Part shown: in pieces, positions 58,979-64,000 of the stretch
Position numbering within the stretch: position 1 is the stretch's first letter
How the letters are laid out: the number at the start of each line of letters is the position of its first letter
Assembly (NCBI GenBank): GCA_041658605.1
Contig: JBAZZU010000006.1
Coordinates: 1 to 64,000 of the forward strand
DNA: 64,000 nucleotides
DNA from: JBAZWE01 sp041658605
GTDB lineage: Bacteria; Actinomycetota; Thermoleophilia; BMS3ABIN01
Reading direction: 5' to 3'
The notes under the pieces: model-generated
Seen by the model: only the letters and a program-made list of their open reading frames with translations
What the model was told of the DNA's origin: nothing
Databases searched by the model: none
Translations under genes and position numbers: made by a program

Positions 58979-59055
58979 CCTTCACCCGAGGCGGCGCCGC
59001 AGGGTATTTAAGGCCTCAGCTCTGAATCCCGGTCTCTCTGGAAAAACGCATCCTT

Positions 59056-59652
59056 CTAAACAACCACCTGGCCCTTGATCTGTTCGAATTTTGCGGGGCC
59101 GATGCCGGGTACTTCCATCATCTCTTCGATGCTTTTAAAACCCCCATGTGCATCGCGGTACTCGATGATCTTCTGCGCGGTCTTGGGCCCGACGCCATCT
59201 AGCTCCTCCAGCTGTGCCTGGGTGGCAGAGTTGAGGTTGACGGGCTGCCCCGCGGCGCCAGACGCTCCCGAACCGCCGGCGCCTGTCACGGCCGCTCCAG
59301 CCGCACCGGTCTCAGGCACCACCAGCTGCTGACCGTCGGCGATCTTTGCGGCCAGGTTCACCTGGTTCAGATCAGCGGCGGGAGTCGGGCCACCGGCGAG
59401 AGCCAGCGCGTCGGCGACACGGCTGCCCGGTTCGGCCTCATAGAGACCCGGCCGCGCAACGGCGCCGATGATATGCACCTTGAGCCGCGCCGATGAAGTA
59501 CTACGCTCTTCCTTGAGGCCCATGGTCACAGCCGGGACCTCCTCCCTGTCCGAAGTGGACAGATGGCCGCGAAGATAGTTCGCACCCACGAGGATGATCA
59601 CCAGTCCGACCGCACCCCAGGCGATCATCTGCTGACGCGTAAGAGATGGCAT
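59056..59652 (-). CDS. comEA: Competence protein ComEA, helix-hairpin-helix DNA receptor
   Basis: A membrane-anchored DNA-binding protein of about 198 residues. One helix (IAWGAVGLVIILVGANYL) is followed by a SLBB domain (VHIIGAVARPGLYEAEPGSRVADALALAGG), a Gly/Ala linker, and a tandem helix-hairpin-helix domain (VNLNSATQAQLEELDGVG and MEVPGIGPAKFEQI). It captures double-stranded DNA for ComEC. Either ATG at 59652 or GTG at 59655 gives a compact N-terminus; the frame is open to 59733. Confidence 0.93.
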   Translation of the reverse strand: MPSLTRQQMIAWGAVGLVIILVGANYLRGHLSTSDREEVPAVTMGLKEERSTSSARLKVHIIGAVARPGLYEAEPGSRVADALALAGGPTPAADLNQVNLAAKIADGQQLVVPETGAAGAAVTGAGGSGASGAAGQPVNLNSATQAQLEELDGVGPKTAQKIIEYRDAHGGFKSIEEMMEVPGIGPAKFEQIKGQVVV

Positions 59653-59954
59653 CACAACATGTCCCTGTCTTCCAAAAGCCAACCACCCTCTCAATCTCGA
59701 TATTTGATGCCCGAAACATCTAAAAAAGGGCACAGCAAGCCCTCGCGCGGCTGATTTTTTGAATCCGGGGACGCGGGTACCGCGCCATGGTGAGAGAGTG
59801 GGAAAACCTGAATGAATGCAATATACATCCGGCCACTTTTCAAATCAAGCATAAAGAATATTTCCCAGATCCAATTCCCGGCGTAAGTTTTTCATGCCGG
59901 CCCCGTCATAGGAGCAAATGACCATGTGGGTCAGAACAAAAACGGAGGCCGAAA

Positions 59955-60494
59955 ATGAAAAAGTTGCTAAAAAATTGTGTTTTTGTAATAGCGATGGCGG
60001 GACTGATGGGTATCATGGCTGGCACGGCCATGGCGGCGATGCCGGGTAACGGCGCGGCGCAGATGCAGAAACAGCTGAATGATCCGACGGCGGGTTTGAA
60101 CGGTTACGAAGACATGCATGATTTTGATTTCAGGCTGGCGAATTGCGCGATCAGCGGTGAATGTGACCTGGAACCGGTCGGCGATCCCGCACCGGCGGAA
60201 GAATCTCCGGTCGAACCAGATGACCCCGCGGATGATGATGGCGGCTCAATGCTCGGCGACCCTCCGGTCGATCCGGAAAACCCGGGTATCACGCGAATTC
60301 CTGATACTCCTGAGGTTACTACCGAAGAGACACCGGAGCAGCCTCCAGTCATAACTCAGGAAGCACCACCGCCCACGCGCAGCTCGAAACTGCCGAACAC
60401 GGGCAGCAGCCTGGCTTTACTGGCCGGCATGGGCGCGCTGCTGATGGCATGCGCCTTCGGGGCGAGGATGCTGGTTGCGCGGCGCGCGGGGTGA
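59955..60494 (+). CDS. LPXTG-type cell-wall-anchored protein of unknown function
   Basis: A 179-residue exported protein. The signal peptide ends at AMA-AMPG (about residue 27). A short globular or helical part (to about 75) has two cysteines (LANCAISGECD). A Pro/Glu/Asp-rich low-complexity stalk follows, then a sorting signal: LPNTG at 146-150, a hydrophobic helix and the basic tail ARRAG. Sortase would link it to peptidoglycan; no sortase gene is in the window. GGAGG lies 6 nt before the ATG. The function of the small head is unknown. Confidence 0.85.
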   Translation: MKKLLKNCVFVIAMAGLMGIMAGTAMAAMPGNGAAQMQKQLNDPTAGLNGYEDMHDFDFRLANCAISGECDLEPVGDPAPAEESPVEPDDPADDDGGSMLGDPPVDPENPGITRIPDTPEVTTEETPEQPPVITQEAPPPTRSSKLPNTGSSLALLAGMGALLMACAFGARMLVARRAG

Positions 60495-60536
60495 ATCTGA
60501 GGAATACGGCAAGATGAGCGCTTCACTCGAACTAAC

Positions 60537-60565
60537 AAAAAAAAGCGCCCTCCGGGGCGCTTTTT
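60537..60565. terminator. Bidirectional terminator between LPXTG gene and leuS
   Basis: Stem GCGCCC/GGGCGC with a TCCG loop, flanked by eight A residues on the left and TTTTTACTTT on the right. It lies 43 bp after the LPXTG stop and at the leuS stop, so it serves both convergent genes. Confidence 0.88.
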
Positions 60566-63062
60566 ACTTTACCACCAGGTTAACCAGGCGGCCGGGCACG
60601 ACGATCTCCTTTACGACCTGCTTCCCATCAGTGTGACGCGCGACGCGCTCGCTTTTGCGTGCCGCGGCCAGGAGGTCGTCCTTGCCTGCCGAGGCGGATA
60701 TCCGCAGGCGGTCGCGCACCTTGCCGTTGACCTGGACTACCAGCTCATATGTGTCGTCTTCGAGATAACGCTCATCAGCCTTCGGCCATGGTTCGAGCCA
60801 GAGCCGGTGGTGGCCCAGGCGCTCCCAGAGCTCGGCGCAGATGTGCGGCGCGAAGGGATCGAGCAGCTTGACCACGGCCTCGGCCATGAAACGCAGCACG
60901 CCCCTCCCCTCCTCCGATTCGAATAAACCGTCCTTCGCCAGGTACGCGTCGTTGACCAGCTCCATGACGGCGCTGATAGCGGTGTTGAAACGGAAGCGCT
61001 CGTCGATGTCGGCGCTTACCTTGGCAATCGTCTGGCTGGTCTTGCGTAAGAGTTTGATGGCCTCTTCATCCGAGTTGGCGTAAGACGCAAGCTCCCCGGG
61101 CTCCACCTTCTCGACTATCTCGTTGACCAGACGCCATACACGTCCCAGAAAACGGAATGTCCCCTCAATGCCCTGGTCCTGCCATTCGACATCCAGCTCC
61201 GGAGGTCCCATGAAGAGGATGTAGAGCCTTAGCGTATCCGCGCCATAGTTTTCTACATGCTCGTCGGGATTGATCACGTTGCCCTTGGACTTGCTCATCT
61301 TGGCGCCCTGATAGTGGATCATGCCCTGAGTGAACAGGTTGTTGAACGGCTCCCTGAAGTCGACCATGTCCATGTCAAAAAGGACCTTGGTGAAGAAACG
61401 CGCGTACATCAGGTGCAGGATCGCGTGTTCGACGCCGCCGATGTACTGGTCCACCGGCATCCAGTAACTGACGACCTCGGGGTTGAACGGCTCGCGGTCA
61501 TCCCGCGGGCCGGTGTAGCGCAGAAAATACCAGGAAGAGTCGACGAAGGTGTCCATGGTGTCGGTCTCGCGCGTTGCGGCGCCGCCGCACTTCGGACAGA
61601 CAGTATTTACAAATTCCCTGTTTGTGGCAATCGGCGACTTGCCTTTGGGCGCGTAGTCCTCAACGTCGGGCAGAAGCACCGGCAGGTCTTCCACAGGTAC
61701 GGGCACCGTTCCGCATTTGTCGCAATAGATGATCGGGATCGGCGCGCCCCAGTAACGCTGGCGGCTGACCAGCCAGTCGCGCAGGCGGTAGCTGATGGCG
61801 GCCTTGCCCCTGCCTTCGGATTCCAGCCAGCCGGTGATTGCCTTGCCCGCCTCGCGGTTACCTGTCCCGTCAAAACGGTCCGAATTCACAAGGGCGCCCT
61901 CCTCCTCGAAGGCCTGCGTGAGAGCTGCGCCGTCGTCCGCGCCAGTTCCTTCTCCGGAGATCACGACGCGCACCTCGATGCCGAACTTGCGCGCGAACTC
62001 GAAGTCGCGCTGGTCGTGGGCGGGCACCGCCATGATGGCGCCGGTGCCGTATTCCATCAGTACGTAGTCGCTCACGTAGATGGGAATCTTCTCGCCGTTC
62101 ACGGGGTTGGCCGCGTAACGGCCGGTGAACTCGCCGGTCTTTTCGCGGTCGGCCGTGGCGCGGTCGATGAGCGTCTTTGAGCGCGACTCGAGGACGTAAC
62201 GGGTTACCGCCTCCGCCTCGGGAAGACCTTCCGTGACGCGGCCGACCAGCTCATGTTCGGGCGCCAGCAGGAAGAAAGTGGCGCCGTAAAGAGTATCGGG
62301 GCGGGTCGTGAAAACGGGGATGTCCAGGTCGAGCTCATCGACGCAGAAGATGACTTCGGCGCCCTCGCTGCGACCGATCCAGTTGCGCTGCATGGTGATG
62401 ACCCGCTCCGGCCAGGACTCAAGCAGGCTGAAGTCCTCGAGCAGCTGTTCGGCATAGTCGGTTATCTTGAAGAACCACTGGGCGAGGCTTGTCTGCTCGA
62501 CGGTCGTACCACAGCGCTCACAGCCGCCCTGTACGACCTGCTCGTTGGCAAGCACCGTAGCACAGGACGGGCACCAGTTGACAGGCGCTTCCTTCTTGTA
62601 TGCCAGGCCTCTCTCGAAGAACTTCAGGAAGAAGTACTGCGTCCACCTGTAATATTCGGGGTCGCAGGTGGCCAGCTCCCGGCTCCAGTCGATCGAGACA
62701 CCCAGGCGGCGAAGCTGCCGGCTGATATTGCCGGTGTTCTGCCTGGTCAGCTCGGCGGGATGGATACCGGTCTTGATGGCCACATTCTCGGTGTTCAGCC
62801 CGAAGGCGTCGTAACCCATCGGGTGGAAGACCGTAAATCCATTGCGGGAACGGAAACGGGCGATGACGTCGCCCATGGTGTAATTCTTGACGTGGCCCAT
62901 ATGGAGCGTGCCCGAAGGATATGGCAGCATCTCCAGCACGTAGCTCTTTTTCGAACGGTCGGCAAGCTCCGGCTCGTGGGGATTGGGAACCTCGAAGGAA
63001 CGCTCCTCTTCCCACACGCGCTGCCATTTGGCTTCTATGTCCAGTGGTTTGTACTTGTCCAT
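60564..63062 (-). CDS. leuS: Leucyl-tRNA synthetase
   Basis: Class I aminoacyl-tRNA synthetase, 832 residues. The HIGH box is HMGH in YPSGTLHMGHVKNYTMGD, the KMSKS box is GAKMSKSKGNVINP, and an editing (CP1) domain lies between. Zinc-type pairs CPSC..CERC (residues about 180-200) and CDKC..CPKC are seen. ATG at 63062 (MDKYKPLDIEAKWQRVWEE) is the natural start; the frame is open to 63128. leuS next to comEA-comEC-holA is the frequent order in Gram-positive bacteria. Confidence 0.96.
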   Translation of the reverse strand: MDKYKPLDIEAKWQRVWEEERSFEVPNPHEPELADRSKKSYVLEMLPYPSGTLHMGHVKNYTMGDVIARFRSRNGFTVFHPMGYDAFGLNTENVAIKTGIHPAELTRQNTGNISRQLRRLGVSIDWSRELATCDPEYYRWTQYFFLKFFERGLAYKKEAPVNWCPSCATVLANEQVVQGGCERCGTTVEQTSLAQWFFKITDYAEQLLEDFSLLESWPERVITMQRNWIGRSEGAEVIFCVDELDLDIPVFTTRPDTLYGATFFLLAPEHELVGRVTEGLPEAEAVTRYVLESRSKTLIDRATADREKTGEFTGRYAANPVNGEKIPIYVSDYVLMEYGTGAIMAVPAHDQRDFEFARKFGIEVRVVISGEGTGADDGAALTQAFEEEGALVNSDRFDGTGNREAGKAITGWLESEGRGKAAISYRLRDWLVSRQRYWGAPIPIIYCDKCGTVPVPVEDLPVLLPDVEDYAPKGKSPIATNREFVNTVCPKCGGAATRETDTMDTFVDSSWYFLRYTGPRDDREPFNPEVVSYWMPVDQYIGGVEHAILHLMYARFFTKVLFDMDMVDFREPFNNLFTQGMIHYQGAKMSKSKGNVINPDEHVENYGADTLRLYILFMGPPELDVEWQDQGIEGTFRFLGRVWRLVNEIVEKVEPGELASYANSDEEAIKLLRKTSQTIAKVSADIDERFRFNTAISAVMELVNDAYLAKDGLFESEEGRGVLRFMAEAVVKLLDPFAPHICAELWERLGHHRLWLEPWPKADERYLEDDTYELVVQVNGKVRDRLRISASAGKDDLLAAARKSERVARHTDGKQVVKEIVVPGRLVNLVVK

Positions 63063-63189
63063 GACCAGCGACATTATAACAGCACATTGTGTTTTTGCAG
63101 GAGGGACACGGGCTTTGGCGAAGCTCACACAAGGAACACAGCGATCAAGTTACACGATACCCTGTAATCACTACCGCACAGGAGGTTTC

Positions 63190-63393
63190 ATGAGAGTTGG
63201 TCTGGCGAGGCTGCTCGCCTTCATCGCCATCATCGAGGGTATAATTTCGATTCCGGTCAAATGGTCGGGCGAATCATTTCTTGGAGTCTGGGGAGCCGGC
63301 TATCTGAAGGCCGCCATGGCTACCCTGCTTCTGGCGATCTTCTTTCTGCTGGACGACCTCAGGGACCGCTACAGCCGGGAACATACCAGATAG
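63190..63393 (+). CDS. Small two-helix membrane protein
   Basis: A 67-residue protein: LARLLAFIAIIEGIISIPV, a short Trp/Gly loop, then AAMATLLLAIFFLLDDL and a charged tail. AGGAGG lies 4 nt before the ATG at 63190, a very good ribosome-binding site. The frame is open from 62983 across the leuS 5' end, which is incidental. I do not recognise a family. Confidence 0.65.
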   Translation: MRVGLARLLAFIAIIEGIISIPVKWSGESFLGVWGAGYLKAAMATLLLAIFFLLDDLRDRYSREHTR

Positions 63394-63394
63394 C

Positions 63395-63428
63395 GAAACG
63401 GCCGGCTATAAAAGGAGCCGACCGTTTC
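63395..63428. terminator. Hairpin between two convergent genes
   Basis: GAAACGG/CCGTTTC outer and CGGCT/AGCCG inner arms with one mismatch and an 8-nt loop, 2 bp after the small membrane protein stop. No long T-run follows on either strand, so termination is likely but not certain. Confidence 0.5.
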
Positions 63429-63469
63429 TTGCCTACCATATTTTAAGACGCCAGTTAGCGTTCAAGGAT

Positions 63470-63991
63470 TCAGGTGCAGCCCCACTCTCCCTTTCTTCCC
63501 TGTGACCACATCCAGGCGGCCGCCTCGACCTGGGCGTGACCGTCATAGATGCTCTGCGAACCCAAGGGCGTATTGGCCCAGGTGCCCGGATCAAACTGGA
63601 ACAGGCCCTTGTTTACGCCGTTGTCCGCATTTGGGTCGCCCTTGCTCTCGCATGACATCACGCGATACAGCGCCGATGGGTCCTGCCCGTATTTACCAGC
63701 CGCTACTACCAGATCCGGCCCCCACTGGCCGAAACGCTGAACGGCTTCCCTGATCATTCTTTCCTGCTCCATCTGCTGCTGGATCTGCTGTACCTGGGCT
63801 ATGTATGCCGCCCTTTCCTTATCCAGCCTGCTCTTCTGAATCGACTCGTCGAGTTTGCTGACGCTTTCACGAGCCGGGCCAAAGAGCAGCCGGCTGTCAT
63901 AAGCCGGCTTCGTCTGTGCCGCCTGCGCCGCGTAGGCTACAAAGCCTACGACCAGCAATCCAATCGCGACAACCATGATGACATAACGCAT
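63470..63991 (-). CDS. Secreted transglycosylase-like protein
   Basis: A 173-residue exported protein. The signal sequence MRYVIMVVAIGLLVVGFVAYAA is followed by a coiled coil (about 41-82, Gln-rich VQQIQQQMEQERM) and a lysozyme-like domain with the presumed catalytic E115 in LYRVMSCESKGDP and the GLFQFDPGTW motif. C114 and the C-terminal C172 could form a disulfide. The architecture resembles small SLT/Rpf-like peptidoglycan hydrolases of actinobacteria. The start at 63991 has AAGGG 4 nt upstream, at the window edge. Confidence 0.82.
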   Translation of the reverse strand: MRYVIMVVAIGLLVVGFVAYAAQAAQTKPAYDSRLLFGPARESVSKLDESIQKSRLDKERAAYIAQVQQIQQQMEQERMIREAVQRFGQWGPDLVVAAGKYGQDPSALYRVMSCESKGDPNADNGVNKGLFQFDPGTWANTPLGSQSIYDGHAQVEAAAWMWSQGRKGEWGCT

Positions 63992-64000
63992 GCATCCCTT

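Larger units (their letters stand above)
58374..59055. other. 680-bp hairpin-rich non-coding gap between comEA and comEC
   Basis: No credible ORF. Seen are: a nested hairpin at 58441-58482 (AGCAGC/GCTGCT outside, CCCCG/CGGGG inside), a 5-bp hairpin with GGGG loop near 58496-58509, and a 12-bp GC hairpin at 58573-58602. Further on lie a 6-bp hairpin near 58670-58686, a 12-bp palindrome TTGACATGTCAA at 58699-58710 and a two-part hairpin at 58735-58766. The gap ends with a CAGGAG/CTCCTG hairpin near 58882-58905 and a GC hairpin at about 58970-59000. A 25-nt element is duplicated (58560-58584 and 58954-58978). Confidence 0.65.

Noticed and set aside
58821..59078. 85-residue plus-strand ORF opposite the comEA end
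   Set aside because: Arg-rich low-complexity translation of GC hairpins, with no ribosome-binding site.

Overview
The window looks like a chromosomal segment of a GC-rich, deep-branching, probably anaerobic member of the Actinobacteriota. The reasons are: a zinc-ribbon/FHA protein next to a MerR-type regulator (as in the garA neighbourhood), an RsiG-like small protein, a UPF0182 protein, ribonuclease Y and ribonuclease J together, an LPXTG surface protein, frequent GTG/TTG starts, DapL-type lysine/DAP synthesis, AMMECR1/MEMO proteins and a complete hydrogenase-maturation operon. The lineage is an inference from gene content; no rRNA gene is present to confirm it.

Layout. 1-4.0 kb: end of an RlpA-type gene, apt, then a small regulatory cluster (MerR, FHA, an unknown protein, RsiG-like protein) facing a divergent roadblock/MglA GTPase pair. 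4.0-8.2 kb: PHP phosphoesterase, a nucleotidyltransferase/mutase-like fusion, a CDP-alcohol phosphotransferase and tRNA-Pro(GGG). 8.4-20.9 kb, all on the minus strand: dut, hflX, dapL, dapF, miaA, AMMECR1, MEMO, miaB, rny, recA, thpR and a MazEF-like toxin-antitoxin pair. 21-27.7 kb: hybrid histidine kinase, wrbA, a repeat-bearing L,D-transpeptidase, pncC, pgsA and a RodZ-like protein. 28.0-34.1 kb, plus strand: hypA-hypB-hypF-hypC-hypD-hypE behind a structured leader. 34.2-49 kb, minus: ftsK, rnj, dapA, dapB, polyprenyl synthase, menG, ubiX, a diguanylate cyclase, lepA and murJ. 49.4-64 kb: a UPF0182 protein, an S20 protein with a very long acidic tail, a HEAT-repeat protein, rhodanese, holA, comEC, comEA, an LPXTG protein, leuS, a small membrane protein and a secreted transglycosylase-like protein.

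How the genes fit together. dapA, dapB, dapL and dapF, in two places, give a short diaminopimelate route that bypasses dapD/dapE. Polyprenyl synthase, menG and ubiX point to menaquinone. rny and rnj supply RNA turnover; miaA and miaB act in sequence on tRNA A37. comEA and comEC serve DNA uptake. The RsiG-like protein and the GGDEF enzyme suggest c-di-GMP signalling. The hyp operon implies a [NiFe] hydrogenase encoded elsewhere.

The least explained parts are non-coding: a promoter-to-terminator structured segment before rny (about 18.14-18.39 kb), the leader of the hyp operon (28.0-28.13 kb), a closed-stem RNA candidate before the UPF0182 gene (49.15-49.37 kb), a 140-bp palindromic element behind lepA (45.23-45.37 kb) and a 680-bp hairpin-rich gap between comEA and comEC that holds a duplicated 25-nt element.
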